Assembly (NCBI GenBank): GCA_030693065.1
Contig: JAUYBL010000014.1
Location: forward strand, 32,409 to 96,408
Length of the DNA stretch: 64,000 nt
Direction: 5' to 3'
DNA from: Methylococcaceae bacterium
Lineage (GTDB): Bacteria > Pseudomonadota > Gammaproteobacteria > Methylococcales > Methylomonadaceae
The position numbers and the translations under genes are program-made. This document shows positions 55,298 to 64,000 of the stretch, one piece after another. The notes beneath the pieces were generated by a model. That model made no database searches and had not been told where the DNA came from. It was given only the letters and a program-made list of their open reading frames with translations. Within the stretch, counting starts at the first letter, position 1. Every line of letters starts with the position of its first letter.

Positions 55298-55438
55298 GAC
55301 AATATAGTAAGCGCAGTAAACACTGAATAATAGTTCATTCCGGTCGAATTTTTATAATCTATCCGACACATTCGACTTGTTTTTAAATACTTTCAAACCC
55401 ATATTTTCGGTCTCGTTCAAACAACTACTGGAACATTG

Positions 55439-56815
55439 ATGATGAACAACAACTTATTAAAGCAGCTGTTATTGATAATAGTATTATCTACTTATTTGGG
55501 AAGCACCCATTTAGCAAGCGCAGCTGGCTTACCGCCACTTATTGACAATCAACCCTTGCCTTCATTAGCGCCAATGCTGGAACGCGCTATGCCTGCAGTT
55601 GTTAACATATCCACCACAACCAATGTTCAAATCGCCGAAAATCCGTTAATGCAGGACCCATTTTTTCGGCATTTTTTTGGCGTACCCAATCAGCCTAACC
55701 AGCCCAGACAACAACAAAGAAACAGCTTGGGCTCAGGAGTGATAATTGACAGCAACCAAGGATTTGTCCTTACCAATAATCATGTCATCGATAAAGCCGA
55801 TAAAATAATGGTGACTTTACACGACGGACGCCAACTCAATGCCCAACTGATTGGCACAGATAAAGATTCTGATGTTGCCATTATTCAAATCCCCGCAGAC
55901 AACCTCACGCAATTACCTATCGCAAATTCCGAGCAAGTAAGAGTGGGCGATTTTGTTGTCGCCATCGGCAGTCCTTTCGGTTTGAGCCAAACCGTCACCT
56001 CTGGCATAGTCAGCGCACTAGGCCGCTCCGGACTCGGCATTGAAGGCTACGAAGACTTTATCCAAACCGATGCATCTATTAACCCCGGTAATTCCGGCGG
56101 CGCCTTGGTCAATCTGCGCGGTGAATTAGTGGGTATGAACACAGCTATTTTGGCACCTTCAGGAGGAAATGTCGGCATCGGCTTTGCCATTCCTTCAAAA
56201 ATGGCAATGTCGATTAAGGACTCCTTAGTCAAGCACGGCGAAGTCCGCCGAGGCCTATTGGGCGTTACTACTCAAGATTTAACACCCGACTTAATCAACG
56301 CATTTAATCTGTCCAACAAAAATGGCGCCGCAGTTAGCCGTATCGAAAACAATTCGCCAGCCGCCAAGGCAGGTTTGGAGCCCGGTGACATCATCACGTC
56401 TATCAATGGTAAGGAAATAAAAGGCAGCGCAGAAATTCGCAACCTGATTGGCATGATGCAGATTGGCGACAAAGTTAATATTGAGTACATCCGTAGCGGC
56501 GTGAAAAAACAGGCTACTGCTGAGATCGGCAAACCGGTTCGCCCACAACTCACAGGTGAAAAACTACATCAAACATTGCAAGGTACAATATTAAGTAACA
56601 CCCAAAAAGATCAAGTCGAAGGCATTTTATTTGAAAAAGTCGCCGCCTCTTCCGCTGCCTGGCGTGCAGGCTTGAGACCCGGTGACATTATCATCTCTGC
56701 CAACCGTTACCGTGTGCATAATCTTGAAGAGCTGCAACAAGTTATTGCCCCAAATAATGCCTTGCTGATCAATATTCAGCGCGGACAGGAAGGCTTCTTT
56801 CTTGTGTTACAGTAG
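55439..56815 (+). CDS. Do-family periplasmic serine protease (DegP/DegQ type)
   Basis: 458 residues. Start at the ATG at 55439 (a TTG precedes it and a second ATG follows at 55442). The signal peptide ends near ASA (about 29). The trypsin-like domain has His in TNNHVIDKADKI, Asp in DKDSDVAIIQIP and Ser in GNSGGALVNLRGELVGMN. Two PDZ domains follow (about 265-350 and 370-455). It would degrade or refold misfolded envelope proteins. It stands between the cNMP/rhodanese gene and moaB. Confidence 0.95.
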   Translation: MMNNNLLKQLLLIIVLSTYLGSTHLASAAGLPPLIDNQPLPSLAPMLERAMPAVVNISTTTNVQIAENPLMQDPFFRHFFGVPNQPNQPRQQQRNSLGSGVIIDSNQGFVLTNNHVIDKADKIMVTLHDGRQLNAQLIGTDKDSDVAIIQIPADNLTQLPIANSEQVRVGDFVVAIGSPFGLSQTVTSGIVSALGRSGLGIEGYEDFIQTDASINPGNSGGALVNLRGELVGMNTAILAPSGGNVGIGFAIPSKMAMSIKDSLVKHGEVRRGLLGVTTQDLTPDLINAFNLSNKNGAAVSRIENNSPAAKAGLEPGDIITSINGKEIKGSAEIRNLIGMMQIGDKVNIEYIRSGVKKQATAEIGKPVRPQLTGEKLHQTLQGTILSNTQKDQVEGILFEKVAASSAAWRAGLRPGDIIISANRYRVHNLEELQQVIAPNNALLINIQRGQEGFFLVLQ

Positions 56816-56896
56816 CCAAAAACAGACACTAACCTATAAAGCCTTGCCGGATAACACTCATCCGGTAAGGCTTTTAACCAACCTATTAACAACATC

Positions 56897-57418
56897 GTGA
56901 CTACTGAAAAACAATTTATTCCCCTAAACATTGCCGTATTGGTCGTCTCGGACACCCGCACCGATGCCGATGACACGTCAGGAAACACCTTGGTGGAACG
57001 CGCCACAACAGCAGGCCATCAAGTCATTGCAAAAAGGATAGTGCCCGACAACATATATCAAATCCGTGCTGCTGTTTCCAACTGGATAGCCGATGACAAT
57101 GTCAACGTGGTGATCAGTACCGGCGGTACCGGCGTCACTGGTCGCGATGGCACGCCGGAAGCTATTGAACCGTTATTGGATAAAGTATTAGCTGGCTTCG
57201 GCGAAACTTTTCGCATGTTGTCTTATCAAGATATTAAAACCTCCACCATTCAGTCCAGAGCACTGGCGGGCGTTGCTAACGGCACTTACATTTTTTGTGT
57301 CCCCGGTTCTTCAGGGGCTTGTCGCACCGCTTGGGATTTGTTGATCAAAGACCAGCTCGATCATCGCACTCGGCCATGCAACCTGGCTCAGCTAATCCCT
57401 AGACTTTTGGAACGATAA
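56897..57418 (+). CDS. moaB: Molybdenum cofactor biosynthesis protein B
   Basis: 173 residues, started at a GTG at 56897, the only start with correct length. It shows VLVVSDTRTDADDTSGNTLVERA, ISTGGTGVTGRDGTPEAIEP and CVPGSSGACRTAWDLLIKDQ, the molybdopterin-binding motifs of the MoaB/Mog family, which adenylate molybdopterin. It ends 1 bp before the DUF423 gene. Confidence 0.93.
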   Translation: MTTEKQFIPLNIAVLVVSDTRTDADDTSGNTLVERATTAGHQVIAKRIVPDNIYQIRAAVSNWIADDNVNVVISTGGTGVTGRDGTPEAIEPLLDKVLAGFGETFRMLSYQDIKTSTIQSRALAGVANGTYIFCVPGSSGACRTAWDLLIKDQLDHRTRPCNLAQLIPRLLER

Positions 57419-57419
57419 C

Positions 57420-57827
57420 ATGCGTTCAGTAGCTTTATTTTTAGGCGCGTTAAGTGCGCTGACCGGCGTCGGCATGGGCGCATTTGGCGCACATGCGCTA
57501 AAAACCATTTTAAGCCCGGAAATGTTGGCTGTTTACCAAACCGGGGTAAGCTACCAAATGTGGCACGCGTTAGGATTAATCGGTATTGCCATTATTCAAC
57601 AACTTCAAGCTGAAGATTCCGCGTTGCTCAACTGGGCCGCGCGATTGATGTTTTTAGGCATAGTTATTTTTTCCGGCAGCCTTTATTGCTTAACAGTACT
57701 TAATCAGCCCTGGCTGGGGATGTTTACCCCGATCGGTGGCGTTAGCTTTTTAACGGCATGGACTCTCATTGCCATTTTCGCAGTCAAAAAACCACATCAA
57801 AGCAGGTATGCCCGTGCGCGACGCTAA
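57420..57827 (+). CDS. DUF423 family membrane protein
   Basis: 135 residues with four hydrophobic helices (about 5-25, 50-65, 75-95, 100-122). The typical family segments GVGMGAFGAHALK, YQTGVSYQMWHALGLI and MFTPIGGVSFLTAW are present. Function unknown. The start directly follows the moaB stop, and the end overlaps the start of pepN. Confidence 0.93.
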   Translation: MRSVALFLGALSALTGVGMGAFGAHALKTILSPEMLAVYQTGVSYQMWHALGLIGIAIIQQLQAEDSALLNWAARLMFLGIVIFSGSLYCLTVLNQPWLGMFTPIGGVSFLTAWTLIAIFAVKKPHQSRYARARR

Positions 57828-60465
57828 TCCACAAACCATTTATCTAAAAGACTACACCGTACCCGAGTACCTGATTCACAACGTCGAGTTAAACTTTCAC
57901 CTGGATGAAGAAAACACCCTTGTTACGTCGATACTAACTTTAAGCCGCAATCCTGCCAGCCGGTCAGCTAACACCACGCTGACATTAGCAGGAGAAAATC
58001 TGCAATTGCTCAGCATCGTACTAAACGACGACACCCCATTATCTGAAGCACAATACCTGCAAACCCCGGAATCCCTGATAATCCACGATGTGCCGCAACA
58101 ACGGCCATTTATATTGACCATCGAAAACCGTATTAACCCCAAAGCCAACACGGCACTGGAAGGCCTGTATCTTTCCAACGGCATGCTCTGCACCCAGTGT
58201 GAAGCCGAAGGCTTCCGGAAAATTACCTATTTTCTGGACCGCCCCGATGTGATGACCCGGTTTACCACCACCCTGACCGGCGATAAAGACCGCTATCCGG
58301 TCTTGTTATCCAACGGCAATAAAATTGCCCACGGAGATTTGCCCGACAATCGCCACTGGGTCACTTGGGAAGACCCTTTCAACAAGCCTTGCTACCTATT
58401 TGCACTGGTCGCTGGCCAACTGGAAAGTATTGAAGACCACTTCACCACTCAATCCGGCCGCGACATCACACTGCAAATTTTTGTAGAGAAGCACGACATC
58501 GATAAATGCAGCCATGCCATGCAGTCGTTAAAAAACGCCATGCGCTGGGACGAAGAGGTTTATGGTCGTGAATACGATCTGGATTTATACATGATTGTCG
58601 CTGTCAGCCACTTCAACATGGGCGCGATGGAAAACAAAGGCCTGAACGTTTTCAACACCAAGTTTGTGCTGGCCCGTCCCGATACCGCGACCGATTTCGA
58701 TTATGAACATATCGAAGGCGTCATCGCGCATGAATATTTCCATAACTGGACCGGCAACCGTATCACCTGCCGTGACTGGTTTCAGCTCAGCCTCAAAGAA
58801 GGCTTTACCGTATTTCGCGACCAGGAATTTACCGGCGATCGCACCTCCAAAGCCGTCAAGCGCATTGAAGACGTCAACATGCTGCGCACCCGCCAGTTTG
58901 CCGAAGATGCAGGCCCCTTGGCACATCCGATCCGGCCGGATTCCTATATCGAGATCAATAACTTTTACACTCTTACCGTCTACGAAAAAGGCGCAGAAGT
59001 CGTGAGAATGATTCGCACTTTGCTGGGTGAGGAGAATTTTCGTAAAGGCAGCGACTTATATTTTGACCGTCATGATGGTCAAGCGGTCACTTGCGACGAT
59101 TTTGTGCAGGCCATGACCGATGCCAGCGGCATTGACTTAACTCAGTTCAAACATTGGTACACCCAAGCTGGAACGCCGATGTTGGCTGTTGAGCAAACCT
59201 ACGATAAAGACAAGCAAACACTGACATTAACTTTTAAACAAAGCTGCCCAGCGACGCCCGGGCAAACCATTAAAAAACCGCTGCATATTCCGGTAACCAC
59301 CGGGCTGCTTGATGCAAGCGGCAAAGCACAGACATTTAAGCTCCAGGGCAATGACCAATTAAGCCAAGAAGTTGTTTTGCAAATCACCGAAGCCGAACAA
59401 TCGTTTACCTTCGAACAACTTGCCGAACAGCCTGTCGTGTCTGTGTTACGCGGCTTTTCCGCACCGGTTAAGCTGGAATTCCATCGTAGCCTGGACGAGT
59501 TGGCATTTTTATTAAGTCACGACAGCGACACCTTCAATCGTTGGGAAGCCGGTCAACAACTAGCAGGGCAAATCATTGCCGGATTAATTAGCGATGTTCA
59601 ACAGCAACGGCCATTGCAACTCAATCCGTGCTTGATCCAAGCCTTCAAAAAACTCCTTGAACAATCTTGGGAGGATTTATCGTATTTTTCCTTGTTGTTG
59701 AATTTGCCTTCAGAAACTTATTTAGCCGAACAAATGTCAGTGGTCGATGTCGACGCCATTCATCAAGCCAGGGAATTTGTCAGCAAAACTTTGGCGACTG
59801 AGCTTCAAGCGCAATTTCAAGCCTTATATAACCAAAACCATAAGGACGAATCAGGCCATTTCGATGCAGGTGCAATTGGGCGCAGACGCATTAAAAACAC
59901 CTGCCTTAATTATTTAAGCACGCTGCAACAACCGGACATACAAGATTTGGCAGAGCAGCAGTTTGCCAGCGCTAAAAATATGACCGATCAAATTGCCGCC
60001 TTAAGTGTCGCAGTCAATTATCCGCATCCGGCAAAACAACGCTTGCTCACCCAGTTCTATCAGCAATGGCAAAACGAAGCGCTAGTAATCGACAAGTGGT
60101 TTACGCTGCAAGCGGCCAGCCCAGAGCCAGATACCTTTGCTACTATCCAGGCGCTGTTACAACACCCTGCGTTCGATTTAAAAACCCCCAACCGCGTTCG
60201 GGCCTTGATTGGCGCATTTAGCCAAAGCAATCCACTGCATTTTCATGCCGCCAATGGTCAAGGCTATCAATTTCTCGCCGACCAAATCATTGCCCTCAAC
60301 GCCCTTAATCCTCAAGTTGCGGCGCGTATGACTGGTGCGCTGACGACTTGGCGTCGCTACGATCAAAACCGACAAGTATTGATTAAAGCCCAGCTTGAAA
60401 GAATTATCAGCACCCCTGATATTTCCAGAGATGTTTATGAAGTAGCCAGTAAAAGCTTGGTGTAA
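57808..60465 (+). CDS. pepN: Aminopeptidase N
   Basis: 885 residues of the M1 zinc metallopeptidase family, close to E. coli PepN in length. Start at the ATG at 57808 (a GTG two codons later has better ribosome-site spacing); the open frame from 57769 lies inside DUF423. The exopeptidase motif GAMENKGLN and zinc motif HEYFHNWTGNRI with a downstream Glu in LKEGFTVF are intact. It releases N-terminal residues from peptides in the cytoplasm. Confidence 0.96.
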   Translation: MPVRDANPQTIYLKDYTVPEYLIHNVELNFHLDEENTLVTSILTLSRNPASRSANTTLTLAGENLQLLSIVLNDDTPLSEAQYLQTPESLIIHDVPQQRPFILTIENRINPKANTALEGLYLSNGMLCTQCEAEGFRKITYFLDRPDVMTRFTTTLTGDKDRYPVLLSNGNKIAHGDLPDNRHWVTWEDPFNKPCYLFALVAGQLESIEDHFTTQSGRDITLQIFVEKHDIDKCSHAMQSLKNAMRWDEEVYGREYDLDLYMIVAVSHFNMGAMENKGLNVFNTKFVLARPDTATDFDYEHIEGVIAHEYFHNWTGNRITCRDWFQLSLKEGFTVFRDQEFTGDRTSKAVKRIEDVNMLRTRQFAEDAGPLAHPIRPDSYIEINNFYTLTVYEKGAEVVRMIRTLLGEENFRKGSDLYFDRHDGQAVTCDDFVQAMTDASGIDLTQFKHWYTQAGTPMLAVEQTYDKDKQTLTLTFKQSCPATPGQTIKKPLHIPVTTGLLDASGKAQTFKLQGNDQLSQEVVLQITEAEQSFTFEQLAEQPVVSVLRGFSAPVKLEFHRSLDELAFLLSHDSDTFNRWEAGQQLAGQIIAGLISDVQQQRPLQLNPCLIQAFKKLLEQSWEDLSYFSLLLNLPSETYLAEQMSVVDVDAIHQAREFVSKTLATELQAQFQALYNQNHKDESGHFDAGAIGRRRIKNTCLNYLSTLQQPDIQDLAEQQFASAKNMTDQIAALSVAVNYPHPAKQRLLTQFYQQWQNEALVIDKWFTLQAASPEPDTFATIQALLQHPAFDLKTPNRVRALIGAFSQSNPLHFHAANGQGYQFLADQIIALNALNPQVAARMTGALTTWRRYDQNRQVLIKAQLERIISTPDISRDVYEVASKSLV

Positions 60466-60474
60466 TCCTGAGTT

Positions 60475-60584
60475 ATACCAATCACAATAAGTTCACATGC
60501 TATTCCTTCTCCAACGTACCCATAGGGCATAAAGGAGAAGATTAGGATGAGGGTTTCAAAATAAAAACTTATTGGGATTGGTAT
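60475..60584. mobile_element. 110-bp MITE-like element, copy 2
   Basis: Same element as 43037-43146, opposite orientation, two mismatches. Terminal inverted repeats ATACCAATCACAATAAG and CTTATTGGGATTGGTAT. It is located just after pepN. Confidence 0.85.
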
Positions 60585-60608
60585 TACTTATAAATCTAAG
60601 GGATTCAA

Positions 60609-60647
60609 CCCCACTTGAGTTGCATTGACAAAGCAACTCAAGTGGGG
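60609..60647. repeat. Perfect 15-bp hairpin before the LTA-synthase-like gene
   Basis: Arms CCCCACTTGAGTTGC and its complement (60633-60647) enclose a 9-base loop. There is no T-run afterwards, so it is not a standard terminator; it may protect the pepN transcript or act on the gene starting 71 bp downstream. Confidence 0.6.
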
Positions 60648-60717
60648 GCCGCCTTGACCAAATTTGTATAGTTAGAACTAAACTCCCTGTATTCAGTCAC
60701 AACTTCGTCTCGCTTAC

Positions 60718-62544
60718 ATGCCAAAAAAATCATTGCCGCTTATATCAACAACATTGTTTTACGCGCTCTATTACTTAATCAGCACCTTAGAGTTCGATGT
60801 GCAGATTTTGCCGCAATCAGTACCTTACGATTACTTGCTGCAATTGGGCATAGCCTATTTAGTGTTTGCATTGTCAAAAAAGCCCAGCGTGTTTTTAATT
60901 ATTCACGGCCTGATGATGGGTGTTTTATACATCGGCAATGCTGTCAAAATTTCGTTTTTTGGCGGCCCGATCATGCCTGACGATGTCTATGCACTTCGAT
61001 CATTATTATTGATACTGGAGGGCTGGCGTTTTTTCGCGGTAGCGATTCCTCTTGCGGCTATCGCCAGCTTATTATTATTTAATTTCAGGATACGTCATTG
61101 GAGCGGCTATCTTGCCAGCATGATCTTGATGCTATTGGGCATTACCATGTTGTACAAGCCTGCCGCATTTGTCGTACCACTGGATAATTACTTCGGCAAT
61201 TCAGTCTGGGATCAGCGCTCAAACTACGTTTGGAGAGGCGCAACCCTATACAGTCTGCTCGAAACAGGCCGTTATTTTGCCGCTGCCGATGTTCCGCCTG
61301 ATGCTGATAGCGTTCAAGAAGCAACAGAATCATTATTAGCTACCGTACCGCCCCTAGAAAAAGTCGGCACATCAAAAGAGTTCACACCGCGCAACGTGCA
61401 TATTGTGTTACTGGAATCATTTTGGGACCCCAATGAGTTAAAAAAAGCCAAATTTAATCAAAACCCCCTCTCACCGGAGTTTCGTCAGCTGTGGAAAACC
61501 GCCGGGAATTCGCATGCGTTAACGCCGGTATTTGGCGGTTTTACCGCTAATTCAGAATTTGAGGTACTGTGCGGCTTTCCGGTCAGTAAAGATAATGTCA
61601 AATTCGAACGGCAATTGCTTAACGATGTGCCTTGCCTGCCGCATCTTTTGGCGGATAAAGGCTACCGGACCTTAGTATCGCACCCCAATGTGCCGGTATT
61701 TTGGAATCGGGTTAATTCATACAAACGTATCGGCTTTCAGACTTATTGGTCAATCCAGGATTTTGAATTAGATGATATGAATGAGGAATTTCTTGCTGAT
61801 AGCTCGTTATATCGTCAAGTTACCGCAAAAATCTCCGGCTCACTCGAAGCCAAACAGCCGGTATTGGATTACATCGTCACTTATTTTGGCCATTGGACGT
61901 ATCCGTTGAACGAAAGCCGTCCCAACCAAATCAGCACGCGCTCCGAAGTTGAAGAAGTCAAAGCTTACGCCAACACTGTCTATTACAAATCACGGGAATT
62001 AATGGATTTTATTAACGACATGCGCAAACGCGATCCCGATGGGATTATTGTTGTATTCGGTGATCATCTACCCTTTTTGGGAGAAAATTTTGGCGGCTAT
62101 GTGGATTCGAATGTTTTAACCACCAACAAAACCGACTTCACCCCAGCCATGTTTAAATTTTACGTATCCACACCGATGATCATCATCGACGGCAAACGCG
62201 GCCCGCTAAAAATCGGCAGCTTGCCCTTGTATCAAGTGCCTAAATTGGTGCTCGATCTGCTCAATTACGATGAACCCAGCATCATGGATTACACCGCCGC
62301 AATACCAGGGCTGCAAGTACGGCCATTACCCGGCCTGCATTTTAATGTGTCAACGAATGGCTCGGTCGACACATGTAAAGAGCCGCCCTACTCCGACGGC
62401 TGCCAACTTTCCGCACGCTGGCTGGAAAACGTTAATATCATCAGCAACGATTTATTCATCGGTCGTCAATTTGCCAGACCCAAACACCCTATGGATCCTG
62501 TTTCTCCAGCCATCACCGCACAGCTGGCGCCGACCATCAACTAA
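60718..62544 (+). CDS. LTA synthase family membrane sulfatase
   Basis: 608 residues. About five N-terminal membrane helices (10-150) precede a periplasmic sulfatase-fold domain with VHIVLLESFWDPNEL (metal Glu), FGGFTANSEFEVLCGFP (Thr nucleophile position), DYIVTYFGHWTYPL and VFGDHLPFLG (metal Asp/His). Same broad family as the protein at 2894-4837, but more like the LtaS/OpgB core here. Possible role: transfer of phosphoglycerol or related groups onto envelope glycans. No clear Shine-Dalgarno is seen; the 110-bp element and a perfect hairpin lie upstream. Confidence 0.87.
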   Translation: MPKKSLPLISTTLFYALYYLISTLEFDVQILPQSVPYDYLLQLGIAYLVFALSKKPSVFLIIHGLMMGVLYIGNAVKISFFGGPIMPDDVYALRSLLLILEGWRFFAVAIPLAAIASLLLFNFRIRHWSGYLASMILMLLGITMLYKPAAFVVPLDNYFGNSVWDQRSNYVWRGATLYSLLETGRYFAAADVPPDADSVQEATESLLATVPPLEKVGTSKEFTPRNVHIVLLESFWDPNELKKAKFNQNPLSPEFRQLWKTAGNSHALTPVFGGFTANSEFEVLCGFPVSKDNVKFERQLLNDVPCLPHLLADKGYRTLVSHPNVPVFWNRVNSYKRIGFQTYWSIQDFELDDMNEEFLADSSLYRQVTAKISGSLEAKQPVLDYIVTYFGHWTYPLNESRPNQISTRSEVEEVKAYANTVYYKSRELMDFINDMRKRDPDGIIVVFGDHLPFLGENFGGYVDSNVLTTNKTDFTPAMFKFYVSTPMIIIDGKRGPLKIGSLPLYQVPKLVLDLLNYDEPSIMDYTAAIPGLQVRPLPGLHFNVSTNGSVDTCKEPPYSDGCQLSARWLENVNIISNDLFIGRQFARPKHPMDPVSPAITAQLAPTIN

Positions 62545-62689
62545 GAATCAGATACCAGTACATGCTTAACCGTTCATCTCTTCAAAGAATGCGCGGTTAA
62601 GCCATCCATGCCAGCACATGCACCTGCATAGCGTTATTTATATCAATATCGATTAAAGTAGCGATATAAATAACCTTCAGGAAAATCGC

Positions 62690-63799
62690 ATGAACAAACT
62701 TTTAGTCACCAGCGTGTTTGGCTTGCTCACCATCACCTCAACAATCAGCGCCGCCGACCAACGCAGCATCCCGGTACAAATTGATTACAGCCTGATAAAA
62801 AAAGTGCTGCTGACCCAAGTTTATAAAGGCCGCATCAACAGCGCTGAGCTTTGGAACGACCGTCATGGCTGCGGACATTTAACCTTGTCGAACCCTGAAC
62901 TTAACGGCCAGCAAGGCCAAGTGCGCATGATCAATCAAGTCGATGCCAAAGTCGGCACCCAATTAGGCGGTCAATGCTTAACCTTGCTGGAATGGTCGGG
63001 CACGCTGGTAACCTTGCAACAACCAACCCTGGATAGCAACAACTCCGTACTCAAATTCCCCATCACCAAAGCCACTGCTTATGATCCGCAAGGTCGGCAA
63101 TTAACCATCGATAAACTGCAAGACCTGATCAAACGCTTTGCCGAACCCAAATTATCCGAAGTCAAAATCGACCTTAACGAATCAAAACGTAACATCGAAC
63201 ACACTCTGACGGGATTTTTACCCAAAGAAAACATTGCCGAAGTACAAACCATGCTTAATTCGCTCAAATTCAACAATGTGCAAGCCGGTGACAACGGCAT
63301 CAACGTTAAACTGCAATTTGACGCCCCCAACAAATTAGCCCCCAAAAAAGCGGAACCTGCGTTTAACGCCGCCGAACAACAGCAATGGCAAGCCGCTTGG
63401 CAACAATGGGATGAGTTCTTAAGCTCTGCTATCAAACAAGCCACCAACGACACTCAATCGCCGGAAGTGCGTGAAACTCTGATGGAAATTTTGATGGACT
63501 CCCGAGCCGCATTTCAGGCCGGTTTAAAAGATCACGGCAATGCTGACAACGATCCGGTTCGGGTATTTTTTACCGACACCTGGGTACGCTTATCGCCGGT
63601 ATTAAAAACCATCGGCAACGACCTGCCCGGCGCGCAAAGCCTTAAATACCTGACATTTATCGCCGCTACCGATGTGATTTACGAGCTTGAAAACATAGGT
63701 GCGCCGTTTGGACTGGACATTTCATCTGATGGCTTGCGGAGACTAGCTAGACTGCTGCTTGCGGGTAAGCAAGAAGAGAAAAGTAAGGTTGCGCCTTAA
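62690..63799 (+). CDS. Uncharacterised secreted/periplasmic protein
   Basis: 369 residues with a signal peptide ending near ISA (about 21). It shows no known domain. An early section (about 28-110) has conserved-looking HGCGHLTLSNPEL, and the later part is helical (about 225-369; AEQQQWQAAWQQWDEFL, APFGLDISSDGLRRLARLLL). AGGAAA precedes the ATG. It follows the LTA-synthase-like gene on the same strand after 145 bp, in which a 9-bp dyad (GCTTAACCG/CGGTTAAGC) occurs, so co-regulation is uncertain. Function unknown. Confidence 0.7.
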   Translation: MNKLLVTSVFGLLTITSTISAADQRSIPVQIDYSLIKKVLLTQVYKGRINSAELWNDRHGCGHLTLSNPELNGQQGQVRMINQVDAKVGTQLGGQCLTLLEWSGTLVTLQQPTLDSNNSVLKFPITKATAYDPQGRQLTIDKLQDLIKRFAEPKLSEVKIDLNESKRNIEHTLTGFLPKENIAEVQTMLNSLKFNNVQAGDNGINVKLQFDAPNKLAPKKAEPAFNAAEQQQWQAAWQQWDEFLSSAIKQATNDTQSPEVRETLMEILMDSRAAFQAGLKDHGNADNDPVRVFFTDTWVRLSPVLKTIGNDLPGAQSLKYLTFIAATDVIYELENIGAPFGLDISSDGLRRLARLLLAGKQEEKSKVAP

Positions 63800-63870
63800 A
63801 CCAACATTTCGAGTCACGCGGCACTTAACAAAATATACATAACCAACCTGGAAAATGTTATTTCGTGAAT

Positions 63871-64000
63871 TCAAGTAATAAGTGCATAACCCACCAATTT
63901 TTCAGCGTCCATGCCGGATAGTTCGCGAAACACCTCGTAAGGCGTCTTGAAGCCCAGACACTTCCTTGGTCTGTTGTTGAGTTTATGCACAGCTTCTAAC
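63871..64000 (-). mobile_element. IS30-family transposase, 3' end (runs off the window)
   Basis: The C-terminal 42 codons of a transposase on the minus strand, ending HKLNNRPRKCLGFKTPYEVF, then RELSG and VGYALIT before TGA at 63871. NRPRKCLGFKTPYEVF is the standard C-terminal signature of IS30-family transposases. The rest of the gene lies beyond the window. The terminal 34 bases (63862-63895) recur at 7686-7719. Confidence 0.9.

Overview
The window looks like chromosome from a gammaproteobacterium. A type I methanotroph of the order Methylococcales is my best guess. This is inferred from the gshB-tonB-yqgE-ruvX-pyrR-pyrB-pyrC' gene order shared with Pseudomonas-like gammaproteobacteria, PEP-CTERM-like sorting tails of the VPxPAAxWLFG type, a pentose-phosphate transketolase-like enzyme, and dense short palindromic repeats. 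No methane-oxidation gene lies in the window, so the assignment is tentative. I see no rRNA, tRNA, CRISPR array or prophage.

Layout. 0-7.7 kb: a sigma-54 activator, a dicarboxylate/amino acid symporter, an LTA-synthase-like membrane sulfatase, two uncharacterised membrane proteins, and a pair of unknown genes, one of which has a nucleotidyl-cyclase-like fold. The pair ends at a 34-base relic of an IS30-type element. 7.7-8.7 kb: a repeat island with a REP-associated tyrosine transposase flanked by inverted REPs. 8.7-13.3 kb: a MacA-MacB-TolC-type export operon. 14-17.5 kb: a transketolase-like enzyme, an FNR regulator, and a tiny lipoprotein with an FNR-type site upstream. 17.5-22.8 kb: an ExbB(DUF2341/LamG fusion)-ExbD-TonB-porin-coiled-coil operon. 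23-35.1 kb: a two-partner secretion pair, a 3353-residue exoprotein and its outer-membrane transporter. 35.7-42.9 kb: secreted PEP-CTERM-like proteins, a PstS-like secreted protein and a truncated GspC-like gene. 43-46.5 kb: a CsgG-like/LpoB/YcfL/COG3014 lipoprotein cluster. 46.7-53.3 kb: hemF and the pyrimidine/glutathione block. 53.4-53.8 kb: rpmB-rpmG. 53.9-63.8 kb: a cNMP-rhodanese protein, a DegQ-type protease, moaB, DUF423, pepN, a second LTA-synthase-like protein and a secreted unknown. An IS30-family transposase runs off the right edge.

The main discovery is regulatory. Four genes for secreted or surface proteins (the giant exoprotein and three PEP-CTERM-like proteins) each have a leader that reads as a GEMM-I (cyclic di-GMP-I) riboswitch. 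The three PEP-CTERM-like genes also share an ungapped 37-bp upstream element. Together they look like a compact c-di-GMP surface regulon. One riboswitch carries a 123-bp element with terminal inverted repeats in its peripheral P3 arm. A second striking case is the transposase at 8.0-8.6 kb, whose reading frame contains an in-frame copy of a repeat that also occurs between genes in this window.
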